A stretch of DNA of 64,000 nucleotides from Atherinomorus stipes (lineage: Eukaryota; Chordata; Actinopteri; Atheriniformes; Atherinidae), in NCBI GenBank assembly GCA_023101725.1, contig JALJCO010012682.1, forward strand, positions 2,170,001-2,234,000, in the 5' to 3' direction. The notes below the pieces were generated by a model, which ran no database searches, was not told the DNA's origin, and saw only the letters and a list, made by a program, of their open reading frames with translations. Numbering within the stretch: position 1 is the stretch's first letter; the number at the start of each line of letters is the position of its first letter. Below are positions 47,421-61,300 of this stretch, in pieces. The translations under genes and the position numbers were made by a program.

Positions 47421-50400
47421 GTCTAAATCTCAAATTACTTTCAATCTCACCTTCTTCCATCATATTAATCTAACTCCAATCCCCTCAGCATTTTTCCTCC
47501 ACTTTGGGAAGTGCAGATAATCATACAGAAATCCATTTATTGCATTTGTTGAGTCACAATGGACTTTACACTAAAAGAAGACATCTATATTAAAGAGTAC
47601 TTCATGAGGAAAATACATCTGTGCCAACCATTGACCATTTTTAATCTTCTTTTCTTTTTTTATCTTTCAAAAAAACTTGAGAGCGGTAAATGCCTCTCTA
47701 TATCAAGTGTCCTCAGCATGTCTTTGATAATTCTGTGAACGCATGATTTTCTGTTTGACCTTCACCAACCATCCCATTGCACACGCCTCCCTATCATCCT
47801 TCCTGAGGTAATTCTCTAGCCCAGTTTCACAGCTCAGTAGCTTCTCCAGCACAGACAAGCCCTCTAAACCTGTGAGACCAAAACCTGTCAATTATTCTGG
47901 AGCTCCGATACTGTCTCCGACTGTACCAGAAGTTGATAATGACAGAGAGAGGCGTTAAAACTGTGAAGGGACAGAAGTATAGTGGGAAGGTTGTAAAGTG
48001 CTGCATATGACTAAAGAGATGGCATGTAAAACTGATACAACAGCTCAAAAGGGGGACGTGCATTAACATTTTTCCAACATATTTAATACAGACCCTTTTA
48101 GATATTACACTGACCAACAGAGAAATATAGTACTCCTTTTTTTTCCAACTCATGACACGGAGCACATGGAGCAATGCTGCACAGCAATCTGATTCTCTGT
48201 TCTCCGCAAGGCTGAAAGAGCACAATATTCATCCTTGCTGACAGTTAAATAATAGATGGAACAAAAAAAATGTAATTTTCCCTCTGAACTCCATCATGCT
48301 ATGAACTATGAATTCAGAATTTGAGGAAAATGGATTATACCACCCGCATGCCATAGAGGCGTACAAACATGAGTGACAAGAAGATATAAATTTTCTGTGG
48401 TTGTATTTTTGAAGACTGCAAGATTTATGGAGCGCTACATGAGAGGTTGTGAGGGTGGTTTTGTCATATTAAGAACCTTCATAAAAATTTCAGTACGGAA
48501 AAAACATGAGCAAAAGACTGAATGCCAACAGGCGGCGAGTCTGACCATTGAGTGAGGAAAAGAGAAGAGCAGGATGAAATTCTGCACTTGTACATAAATA
48601 AGGGTGAGGGGAAATGAAGAAAAACTCTATTGTGTATTATATTTTTAGATTATTAATGCAACAAATCTGCTCTGTATTATCATCAGCTTGTTAAAATATT
48701 AAGCACATTCTCTCTTTATCTATCTCCGCTGTGAACAGACTGTAAAAGAGTGCACATAAAATCTTTGTAATGCCAGAGTGCGAGCACCCTGCAAGAATTT
48801 TTTAGTGCAGTGGCCCAGCTAGAGTACAGTATATAGCACTGCATTGCTGAGAGATCTACCACAAGGCTTCAGCAGCCTGAAACACAATAAATGAACATGA
48901 TCTCCAACATGATCCCAGAACACAAAATATCATCCCTGATGTTTTGCTCTGCATCCCTGGCCTTTGTCCGGGAGCGCAACATCCAAAATGCTGCCTCTCT
49001 TGGGTTTGGACACCAAAGACTGATGGGATTAAGAGTTTGTTGGCTGATAGGACGTTGCTCTGATGCTATCCCTTAGATATACATCATTATAGAGAGGGGA
49101 ATCCCACGGGCGCTGGGATTAGCCCGCTAGATTTTCACTGTAGGTGATAAGGGAGAGAAGGGAAGGCTGGCAGAACTACACAACATAATGGGGAGATTGG
49201 AGAGCAGAGATAGGAGGGAGCCAAAGGGCCGCGCTGCCTGGTGTAACGCGTGCGGTAGGAAAAACAGCGCTCGAGTGTGAGTGACTGTGAACAATAGCTG
49301 GAGGGGAGGACAACCTTGAGATAGGTGAGTGTCACAGTCTCTGTGGGCAACAGCGCTTGTTGCTCCGACAGGATGTTAAACTGCAGTTAAATAGACTGTG
49401 GAACAGATGTGAGATTTTCTCTTTTTTTTCCCCCCCTTTTTTTTCTTTTTTTTTTTCCATCTCACAATCCAGCTGAGATCTGGTCTCTGCAGATTTATGA
49501 GAGGGGATGGGTGGAGTTGGGGGTTGGCATGTGAGGTTCATGGAAACAGCCAGAGAGCGCACGCCAGTCAGTGGCAGTGCATCTAAATGAAAAGTAAATG
49601 CAGACTTTGTGGTGCAGCACTGTCAATGAAGCTTTGATCTCCTAGCTTAACGTTCACCCGGGAGTTTTAGGAACCACACAGACTCAATAAAGACTAGTAA
49701 AATTACTCTCGTTTAGCCAAGCAGACACAGATAAATCATATAAAATAATCCACCACGTATAGCTCAGATAGAAGCACCTCAGCTCCCGCTCACATTTCAA
49801 ACATATATTCCCTCAGCCATCCAAATCCCAGCTTAACCCTAACCCTGCAAAACCAGGCGGCTAGTTATCATCGGCTTTGACATTAGCATGCGCGCCCTTT
49901 CTCATTTGGGAGATCTTCTTAAGAGTCAGGGATGATAAAAAGGCTTTCCTCTCCAGCGCTCTTCCGTTCCTGACTTTGACTCACCCTTCCTCTGCCTGGA
50001 CCTGCTTGCCTCTAACGATGAGCTGGAGATGAAACGCTTCACCCCCCCCCCACCTTTTTTTTTTTTTTTTTTTACTTTACTCTTTTTCTATTATCGTGCA
50101 CAGCTAGCACAGCCCTGCTTGACATTTTTCTTTTCTTTTTGCTGTCTCTCATGCTACACCTGCTGACACTTGGGAAACAACTGCTGTCCTGTGCAGAAAA
50201 AAAAAAACACCACCCCGCTCCCCTGCTATAATATGCCAAGTCACCTTTACTTCATCTTCTTGTCGCATGATTACAAGCCATTCACTCTCTTTTAATCGCT
50301 GGATGAAAAGCTGCTCTGTATTATTAGAAGTTTTACAGGTGTTAAGTGTCTACATAGGCCCAGAAAGTAGTACGTTAAGCAACAAACATGCAAATCACTT

Positions 50401-51808
50401 GTGTGAGTCAGAAGTCTGGATGCAAGTCACCAATTAGGATATGATGAAACCACGGAAAACTTGCTCAAATGTTGCTTGGAGTCCAATTTGTTGTTCTATA
50501 TTTAAACTTCTGTCCACCCTGCTAACATTAACACAGAAAGCCAAGGGCTAAAAATACATTCCCATAACATTGGTATAACACTTTGATAATGCAATTACAC
50601 TACTGTGTGACTGAATAGGGAGGGCAAAGGAACATGAAAGAAGGGTTGCAAGCATGAAGGGGTGCCGAAGCTATGGATTATACCAGAACATGATAATAAA
50701 ATATAATCATCAGACACTTAAGCGATTATGCTAATGAAGTCATTATGTATTCATCATAGGTTAATCGCCACGCAGGCGAGAGAGCAGTGGCATTTTCTTG
50801 AACACAGAAGGCTTTGATTTAGCAGGGAAGCCACTTGCCTCACCTCTGAAAAGTAAAGGCCTGAAGCTAGGTCAAAGGTGAAAATTGAATTTTAGACTTG
50901 ATCAGTGGCAAAAAAAAAAAAAAAATGTAATAGCAGTGGTAGCCGCGGTAACTGCAGCTAGAATTACCAATCTACTTGAAAAACCAGAGTTGGAATGCTT
51001 CTCACATAAGCTAAATTAAGTGACCGTAGTGCATATATCACTCAGCTATTACTGACCAGATGACTGCTCAAGGTCAACCTTATGGCCGTTGTTGTCTGGA
51101 GAGGAGGAAACTTGTGAAAGGTCTTGTGGATTAGAGGTTCTGTGCTGGAAAGGGGAACTGGTCCAGGAGCCTCATCAGACTGACAGCAGATTAGTGCTCT
51201 GCAGCACCAGAACAGACGGTGCAAGATTAACTTTGATGTGTGATTCCACACAGAGCAGCCGCTGGATATCAGCCTCCTCAACCAAATGGTCTCTTAACTG
51301 TGAGTTTGCAGCATGTGCATTCACGAGCTGCAGTATCTGGAAACCTGCTTTTTTTTAAATAGCAGACTACAGTCTGGCCAGATTTACAGCCCATGAGTTA
51401 GTGTAATAACCCACACCTACTGTAAAGAACATTTACAAGGTTTTTAACCCAAGTATGCCACTTAATGTCTGTTTGTCATTTAGGTCAGTGTCTGTTATTT
51501 TCACTCCACCAACTTTACAGATGAAGATCAGTTTCCTTATAAAGAGGAGAGCTACTTACATGTAACTCGTAAAGACATCTGCACAACGTCTACTGTGGAT
51601 CTTGAGGAGCTTTATGAAGTACTACCCCAGATTATGTCAGAGTTGTCATCAGGGTTATCTGTGCTCAGGCTGGAAGACTTTAAATCTATAAGATAAAGCC
51701 TGGAAATGTGAGGTTTGAAAGAAGCAGGAATTTACCAAAGAGGGATTAATGAAAGAGGCTTTCAAGTTGCATTTTTTATGAGTTGTAAATCAGGCAAATT
51801 TTATCTCC

Positions 51809-51831
51809 CCCCCCACCCCCCCACCCCCCAC
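51809..51831. repeat. C-rich tract
   Basis: CCCCCCCCACCCCCCCACCCCCC type run on plus. The complementary strand has several G runs and could form a G-quadruplex. Confidence 0.8.
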
Positions 51832-53852
51832 ATCTTTCTGTTGCAAGTTTCCAAACTGTATGAAAATGTAATACAAAATGAAATACCCCATTCATTTATC
51901 AACTGTTTAAATAATCAAATGTAAATGTCAAAAAATAATTGAAACCACCTGTCACCATTTAACGAGGCAGAAGATAACTTGACCTTCGCAACCGTCAGGT
52001 TTCTTAATTTCCTATTACAGAAGACAAAGACAAGCAGCACATTTAAACGCTAAACTGCAAACGTTTTGATAGAAAAACAAAGTACCAGCTGTTCTGAGTT
52101 CATGCCAACTGAAAGAAAAAATACTTGCCATTCAGAAATATACAAAACATGACCTCTTTATAACATTTAGTTTTAGAAATGTCACAAAGAAAAAATGCAT
52201 TGATTTGACTTGACAGTCATGGGTTGCATAAAAGTGTTATCATGAAAGCAGTGTACTCAGATGAAAAGTCTGCATTTGGATCTTCGGTCTCCAGGTTTTT
52301 CCCCCTATAATATCCCTAATTTGTAAGATTTTATTTAATCTTAAACCTTTTTTTCACCTTCTGTTTTGCTTCCTAATGTTTAATTCACCCTTTCATTAAA
52401 CAACTGCACAGCATATACACAACCCACTCTCACATAAAATGTGTAATATGACCATTTTTCTCCATGTAGTTATAAGTATTTAAGCCCAATGATATCACCA
52501 AATTGTTGCTTTGAGTAGCATCAAGGGACGGGAAAAGTAACCCATTAGTGTTAAAAAAAAAAAAAAAAAAAGAAAGAGCTATAGGAATAAGTACTTCTTA
52601 AAAGCTGAACATGATACATCTTACCCTAACCACTGACAGCAAGGTGAACAGTAATATATCAAGTGTGAGACGGATGAAAAGTGAAGGACAGTCGAAAACA
52701 GCGAGGAGTCAGGCAAGCAATCAATGATATGACAGTCCAGAGATTAATGCCAACTACTAATCCCCTCCTACTCTGTGTTTTTGAAGAAGTCAACAATGAC
52801 AACTGTCGCTTTTAGGAGCCATAATCATTACATCATTGTACCAGCATCATCTGAGTTGACACGTGATCACTAATGCAACAAAATTTGCGTTCCAGTTGGG
52901 AAATTAGTCAGAGAAATTAAACAAATACTAATTTTGATATTATGAGGCTGCAGTGTTGTTTTAGTCTGTACCAATCACAATGTTTTACATATTATCAAGA
53001 ATCAGCTCATCCAACACACTGATTTTAGATTTCAATGGATTTTTTCAATAGTTTGATACCTTTTTGTAATTAATCTGGTGCATCACGATGATTTCTGCTA
53101 TGAGCTTGTTTGAGCACTTCCTCACTTATAATGGTTTCTGAGTGAAATGGTTCAGAAGTGTATCAGTATCTCATTTACTTTCATGCAATCTCACGGTACT
53201 TCATAAATATGAAGACAAGTATGAAACACCATTCTCAGTGTGTCAGTTCATGTCATGGAAATTCCTCATAAAGCCATCAGTGAGAAATAAATCCATGAAG
53301 TTTCAGTTGTCTTTTATGTTATTTGATATGCTGGTAAACAGACTCAGTAGAGTGCAAGAGTCTTCAGAAGTTGTTTACAATACAGTCTTCCTCCTCAAGT
53401 GTTTTAATCTACACTCTAAAAAGAATATTTGAGCTTAGCTGATATGAAAGAATACGTTTTCATTGATCTAATGTAATTATATTGGTTTGGTGATGGAATC
53501 TTTTTTTTTTTTTTTTTAGTCAATCAACCTAAAAAAAAAAAAAAACACTCTAATCTGACTTTTTTTTTTTTTAGCTTTCACTCAAAGTAAATTTATTAAG
53601 TTGTTTCAGTGAGCATGCACACCGCAAAGGCTCATGGGAAATGCAGATTCAGCAAGAATGTAATCTTTTATGGTTGTTATCCTATAAATTTGAGTCATGT
53701 GTTTGCTGCCTTTGTTATGTTCACATTCAGTAAAAGTTGTTCCAAAATTCTGTTCAGTTTGGACATTAAAGTTGCACCATGAGTGTGAAGAACAGTACAA
53801 GGAGATAAATGTGGTCACAGATTACAATCACTGAACTTCTTCAAATGATTTT

Positions 53853-53936
53853 TGGCAGGCTAGGTGCCACATGGCACATTGTTGCCTTTGGTTGATACAT
53901 GGGAAGACAATGTGCTATGTGGCACCTAGCCTGCCA
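53853..53936. repeat. Nearly perfect hairpin, 30-bp stem with 24-nt loop
   Basis: Left arm 53853-53882 begins TGGCAGGCTAGGTGCCACAT and right arm 53907-53936 ends GGCACCTAGCCTGCCA. The arms pair at 29 of 30 positions, the exception being one C/T difference. TTCTTC and GAAGAAG just outside could extend the stem through a bulge. The size suits a miRNA-like precursor, but the near-perfect pairing and TE-like surroundings fit a small palindromic MITE equally well. Confidence 0.85.
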
Positions 53937-56900
53937 GTGAAGAAGAAGAACCAATGATCTACTCTATTGGATACTTTAACTGAATAAAGTGAACTGAATA
54001 TAAATTGCTATAGCATTCAAGTTTCTTAAATTAAGTTAAAAATTTCAGGTAAAATTACATTAGAATATTGGGCTTAAGTGGGAAAAGCAAGTTCATTGAT
54101 TTTATTTCAAACAACTTGAAATAAATGGTTTGCTTCAATGTAAGAAAAAAAACAGTTTGCATGAGCTTAAAAAAGTTAGGTTGAACCAACTTTTTTTTAT
54201 TTACATTGAATTTATGTAGAAATGGTGCGACCGATTACCTTAATTTTTTTAGGTTAAGCCGTAGCTAAAAAATTTTCAGTTTAGACAAAACTCTCCTCTG
54301 CCTACACCTCTTAACCAATCCCTGTGGGCACTGGACATGTAGACAGTGCAAGCATGAAAACAATTCAAATCGGGCTAAACTAACTTTCACCCGAACCTGA
54401 CTGCAGCCTAAACTAACCTTCAGCCACAGGCTGCAGGTATGCAGAGTCTTAACAAAGCATGATATAAAATACTGTCTCTGTTTGTCTATTTGGCACATAA
54501 GCAGACAGTTTAGCCTTTGCATTAATAAATCATTGTATCAATATGAATATAAATGTATGTGAAATGATCATAATATAGATTTCCCTAACATATATTCTCA
54601 CAGAGAAAGATTTTCATTTTATTCGTTAATGTTTTAAATTTTAAACATTGAGAGGAGAAGAATATTTCCATCGGGTTGTCATAATCATTTTCTTGCACAG
54701 GCCAAGTGTCTAAATGTGTTTTGGTTGCAACCGGTTTTGTGTTACTTATTTGCAGCAGCTGATTATTCATTCTGGCAAAGCTTCATTGCTGCAGACTCTA
54801 AGTGCATTTGGATTCTTCAGCAGTGAGGTTGCATTTTCCTTAGTCATTACGATTTCCACTTCCCATCTTCCTTTGAACCCACTGCATTTTCCATTGAGGT
54901 CAAAGAAAAGTTTTTTTTTTTCTCTCTTTTTAAGACAGAACAATTTCCTTGACTATTTGACCTTGTGCTTTGATTCTAATCCCCCTCTCTTTGAGGTAAT
55001 TTCCTGAGGTCACCACAGCTGTGGAGGCAGACCCATGAGTGCATGAAGGAATGAGAGAATCCATGGCAATCACTGATGCTGGAAATGCCTGTTCAGAATA
55101 CAATACAAGAGTAAAAGATGCTGATTCTATGCTTAAAAATGGACGCTATGTAAGACAACATAAACAGACTATGAATGTCCTTTTTGAAAATTCATTGTCA
55201 TTTTCAGGTGAAACTAAATTGCCCAAATTATAATTTCTAAACGCATTTATTATTTCTTTTTGAGTCAAAATAGTAACTGTGACTCAAAGTTAGAGCAGAA
55301 AGTCTGAAAATACTGAATAATAAGTCAGCTGATTATTCCACACTAAAACTCATCCTCCATCTTCTGGTTAAGTGTGTTATTTTTTTCCGAATGTAGACTT
55401 GCTGGTATTCCTGCTGAATGGAGAAATTCAGAATTTGCATTAAACTGCAATACGTGCCACAAATGTGTAATGTGGGGCTTTAAAAGAAAGTGTTATTTAG
55501 GGCGAGTTTCGCCAGGTTAGGTTGTGAGATTTGAATCTAGATTGTTCGGTCAACTGACTATTTCCAAATTCAAAAATAAACTTTTATAATTTACTTAACA
55601 TTTAAGCATCAATTGTGCTTTTCAATTATGTGTCCTGTTAGCAAAACTGAATTTAAAAAAGGTACACTATTAACAAAAGGAAGTGTCTAAAGTAGTGCAG
55701 GACTTGAAGAAAACTGAGAGTCTTGGGACAATATACTGTGTGTTGGAGGAAAAAATCATTTTTTCTCTTAAACTTCAGAAAACTTCAATTCTGTTTGAGC
55801 TGCAACTTTAAATTGTCTATATCAGCTTCTTTTTTTTTTCTTTTTACACCAAACAACTGCAGCCCCTGATATCCAGGTTTGCTTCTTGAACATAGAAATG
55901 TTACATTCATATTCAGAATGCTTTGTATTGAATACTTTTAGTAGACGCAGAACTCTTTGCAGAATAATTGTCAAACCAGTGCAGTATTTTAAATTCCTCA
56001 GAGAATGTCTTTGAAACAAACATCAAACTTCCAGCCATTTAAAAAAATAAGACAGCTACAAGTTTAAAGGGACACACTGAAACTGAGGGGGAAAAGCAGA
56101 GACAGAAAGCGTGGTGAAGCGTAAAAATGTACCCAGCGCTCTTTCAGAGAGTGTGGACAGCAGCCAGAGTGGCGACAGCAGCATGCCCAGATAACAGAGT
56201 GTAAGGAACCAGCAAGAACCTGTGGGGAAGTATTGGGAAGAGCTGCATCTCCTGTAACAGCTGCTGAATGGCCCCTGGGGCAGAGCTGCTGCCATATTCA
56301 CCACTACCACCCCACCTGCGCCATGCCACTTCATGTGCATGGGGACATCATTACTTTTCCCATTTCACTCCACAAGACTTCTCCTATCTAATAAAAAAGG
56401 GACATGGAAAATAATAACTTAGGGCCATGGCCAGAACAACAACAACACAGCTAAAAGGTCACTTTGTCTGTGAAAATTGGTCTTGCATCCATGCAATCTA
56501 TCAGTCATCAAAGGGTTTATCGTGGTGTCTGTTTTCACAGCAGGGAAGGTTGAAGCTTGAATTAAACTAACCCAGGGTCAACGTACTTAATGACACAATT
56601 CCCATTATTTATAACTTCACCATCTTTATAATATCAGAAGACAGGCCTTCAGATGAATAATGATGTTAAAACTTCGAGGACAGGCAGGGTAAAGGCACAT
56701 TCACGTGTACCATTAGTAGTTGTGACTGAACAAAGGTTATTCAGTTTAATCACACTATTGCACACCCTCCTTTCTATTATCCCACGGGGTTGCTCTAATT
56801 GAGCACTTTTTCATTCCTTCTCCATTTTTGGTTCTAGCTAATGGCAATGAAATAGCTTTGTGGGACATCTGCCTTCGAAGAATAAGGCAACAGAGAAATT

Positions 56901-58251
56901 TATTCAAAATGTAAACGTTGACTGAGACAGTGGTATCACATTTAGAATATTCTGGTTTGACTTATCATGAATAGGTTCTTTCTTTTCTAAGCTTTGACTT
57001 TTTCTCTTGTTTTTAATGTTTCCCATTCAGATAACGTGATGTGGGTTTTGTGGCAGTACTCTAAGATTAGCTGTGAGTCCTTGGGGAGAGACAAAGCATT
57101 GGAATGTTTGTCTCCTATTTTTTCCCGTTTCGTTTGCCCATTTTCTAATTGGACTTCTCCATCTGTTGAGGTCCACAAATTGTCTTCTGGGGATGCTACA
57201 GCTAAAACATCCAATCAAAGACAGAAATACATCAGGGACACTCCTCTTGGAGCTCTGCCATATATGGCACTGAAAGAGTAATCTGGGTAAGAGTGTTTGT
57301 GAGTGTGTGTACTCCAGGTAACACTCATGTTGTGGGGACCTTAATGTGTTCCCACAGTTGGAGAGTAACTAAATGTAACTTGTCTTACGTCACACTTACT
57401 GAGAAAAAAATATGTATCTGAATGTGCTGAGCAACAAATTTGTGTACAACACCATCAAGGGTGGGCTTTTAAGGAGCTGCCTCTGTGTTGAAATCAATTG
57501 GATTGTTGTGGCTGTACACACTCATATTTTTCAGCAAAGTTCTTCATCTTGCATTAAAAATTGTGACACTTTATATCTGCACAGCAGTCAAATCAGTGTG
57601 TATTGCTTGATACAATCTGAGTCTGTCACAACAGCTATCAGACAATAAAGTAGGTAGACATATTGTTGGACATGAAGGCATTTGTTGAACCTCAACAGAA
57701 TATTCCTCTGGAAATGAGAAAAAGATCTGCAGTCCAAAGCTTGTTTTCCAACAATGGAAATGCTATCAGCACTTAAATGCCTGATATGACGCCTGAGGAA
57801 ACATTTACAGGTAAGTTAATACAATGTAGTGATCAGTGCCACTAAACAAAGCCCTTCTGCCTGATATATTCATGTGTGGTCACATTATTAAGCTCCATAT
57901 TTAGCTCGTTGCCAATCAAGTAAGCTGTGTAATTACATTCAATATCCGTTCATGACAAACTAATTGCTTGCTAGCTAGCAAGGTGCACCTGCACTTTGAT
58001 TGCGATTTATATGCACATGATATGCACTGCTGGTTGTATTGGAAATAAAACAATTTTATCTCATTTAACACTAAACTAGTTTTGATAGGGGCTAGGTTCC
58101 CAGAATCCTCATTTTGAACCAGTAAGGCTTTTAATGGAGCTTATCATTAAGGTTTACAAAACAAAGTTTAGCTTGATGTTTCAAAAGCAACATTTTCCTT
58201 GGGACTCAAAGTGAGTCCTGTTAAGTGTGCATTATTAGATACATACATACA

Positions 58252-58395
<144 letters not shown>

Positions 58396-61300
58396 TAATA
58401 GTTAGGTCGTGTGTTGAATTCTCATGGCAACACATAACATAGCCCAAAACTTCATGAATAGATTTATGTTCAAAAAGACAAAAATTTAGCAATTTTCTTT
58501 CTTATGTTGGACATGGAAAAAAAATAAAAAATTTTAGAGACAAAACATCATCACCACATCATGTGAAATAGTCACAAAATCACAGGGGTGTATGTAAAAG
58601 ACAAAAAATGTCAACAAAATACACTGGACACACAAATTAATCTGTGACATTTAGACAGTTGGTGAGGAGCACATGGAAGAAGGTCGAACCCTGTTCACTG
58701 AAGTCACTGATACATATGGGGCTCTGGTTGTGTGAGTGTACACCTGTGTGATGTAGAGTATAATCAGAAGGCCAGCAGCATGCAGTCTGAAGATGAGTCG
58801 ACACACAAGATGCACATAGATATGATTTGAAGCCAGCTGAACTGGCAGCTTAGGAAATAAATCTATCTACCACACAGCGAATCTGTCGTTAGTGAGTGGC
58901 ATACTTTAATAAGAAATATTTCTCAAGGTGACAATGTTGATGGGTGCCTGAAACAGTGTCAGCGGTATTGACTGTATGTCACATGCACATCTAATGAATG
59001 ATTCTCCTCTGTGGTGCCCAGTATGTTGAGCAAACAGAATCAAGATCGGGAAAATGGCCTTCTTTCTGGATTCTTTTCCAATTCTTACTTGGAGCTGTTA
59101 ATGATATGGGAAACTGTGTTCCTCACGCTTGTCACTCTTTACATCCCATTGACTGGGAGTTGAATACTCCGAAGCAAGCAGTGGGATGTGTGACAGAGTA
59201 TTTGTGGTGATGATTACAGCTCATTAACTTTGATGGATGCCATTTCATGGAAGACGATGGGAGATGGAGCAACGGCTGCAGCGCTTGTTTTCTGTCACCG
59301 ACATGTGTACACAAGATTGTGTGTGAAGTGGAGAAATTCATGCAAGATTAGTTTTGTTGGTCTAAATGATCAACTGAATGTTTAGAGGTAAGTGAATTTC
59401 ACATCAGAGGTATGGCTTAACACGGAATCAGTATCTCCCTGGATACGCTGCAATGATCTTGTGACCGCCCCCAGAGGACAGAGAGAAGACTGAAGCTTCT
59501 GATGTCTCCACACGTGCAATCAGCAGATACATTCGGAATGTAAATGGTTTGTGTGTCATGAGTGTTTCTATGGATGTTGCAGTGAGTCTGCATGTGCAAG
59601 TAAATGAGACTAAGCTGGGTCTGAAATTGATTGCAGTGTCTGATTTTATTACTGTTCACTGTCTGAACAGCTTTTTCTCAGTTTGCCTCACTTGCGTGAC
59701 TTTTCCTGTTGGCCGAAATCAAAACGAGACAGATTCCATTTGCCTGTGGCTACTGAGTGAAGATAAGACCATGTTTGCCAGAAATCAAACTCATAAGCTT
59801 CTTCACGGGGATTATAGACAATTGGCTGAGGGGAAAAATACAAATAATCATCAACTGTTTATGGTTTTTCACTAATACCTTGAGAGAAAAAAAAAAAATC
59901 CCCACATGGAAATGCAATCCTTGAGCAGTTAAGATACCCCTGTGTAGGACACCTGCAGTGAGACACAGATGAGAAATCCTCTGGATGGGAGCTAAATTCG
60001 CACCACAACAACAGCTAGACAAACATATCAATCCGCTGTGGCTATCTATCCTTCCAAGTAAAGCTTCCAAATTTCTGCCATTTTGAATTAATGATATCCA
60101 AACTGTTCTGTGTCTGACGGCTCTAATAAGACGGGAACAGGATTTATTTTGTTTTCATTTTTTACTTTCAACTTTAATGAGCTTACGTAGCGTGGCCTTG
60201 TTAGTTTTTAACCTAACTTCCCCCTCTGGGATAATGTATTCACCTTCATGCAGGCTTATGAAAAATGACATAAACCCAAAATATTGCAAATGAAATTTTA
60301 CTGAATTTCAACATTTTCATTACATGGAAGACTTGGGAGCTTCTGTCAACATAAGAATCCCTCTGAATCTTTACTTTAGTAGGGAAATATATCCATTTAT
60401 TCATTCTACTTTAGCTGAACTTTGAGTGGCTCTTGTCAAATATCTGCATTCATTTATTACTTTTATTTCTGGATTCTGGTTATTATTTAATTAATGACTG
60501 AGTAGTTTTTCAAGGGTATGAATGATGGCCTTTTAATCTTATAAATGCATTTGTTAATTAAAGCAACTGTTGGCTGCAGAGCTGGGAAACAAGTCACTCC
60601 TGAAAGCTGCATGGAACTAAAAGATGTCTAAAGTACAAAAAATATGTGAGTAGATTTCTCATGTGACGCTTCAACATATTTACAGCAAACTGTCCTGACC
60701 CAACACTGCCCCTCATGTGGCACCATGGTGGGTGTCACGAGTGACATATTAGCAGGGAAGCACCTTCATCCCATGTGTCTACTTTGAACAAAGTTACCCA
60801 GAATGTAGATACTTCCGAGTAAAAAAAAAGTGAATCAGGCAGCTTCAGAAAAGAAGAACGTACTGTATTAGTCTAGTGATGTGTCCTTTAGCAGTGCATA
60901 GTCAGCCAGTGTGATATTAGAGCAGTTATGTAACATAGAATAACACTATCATACAATATAGTTTAATTGCACAAGCTCAAAGATTTTAACACAGCCATGT
61001 GGTTTTATTTAAACATCATTTATTTAAATCCTGTCATTATTCTGCTGACCTGTTCACAGAGTTTTTGCAACACAAGCTTGAAAATATCCAACCTTTATTA
61101 TTTTCCATTTCATACATGGCTCCAAATAGTGATCATTTTTTTCAGAGCTCAACAAATAATAAAAAAAAACACTATTTGCAATAATTAGTCCAAAACAGCG
61201 AAGGACAATAAACTCAACCAGATACTGTGTAAGCAGGAGTGTGAGTGTGTTGAATACTCATGTGAATAGACTTTACTTTACAACCCCACTTAAAAAGAAA

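Noticed and set aside
49135..49562. Minus-strand open frames near 49.1-49.6 kb
   Set aside because: They run through pyrimidine-rich DNA and a homopolymer tract, with no domain, splice support or start context.
53410..54300. AT-rich stretch starting ACACTCTAAAAA with several T and A runs, suspected MITE
   Set aside because: I could not find a matching inverted end, so boundaries and family are unsupported; only the internal hairpin is reported.
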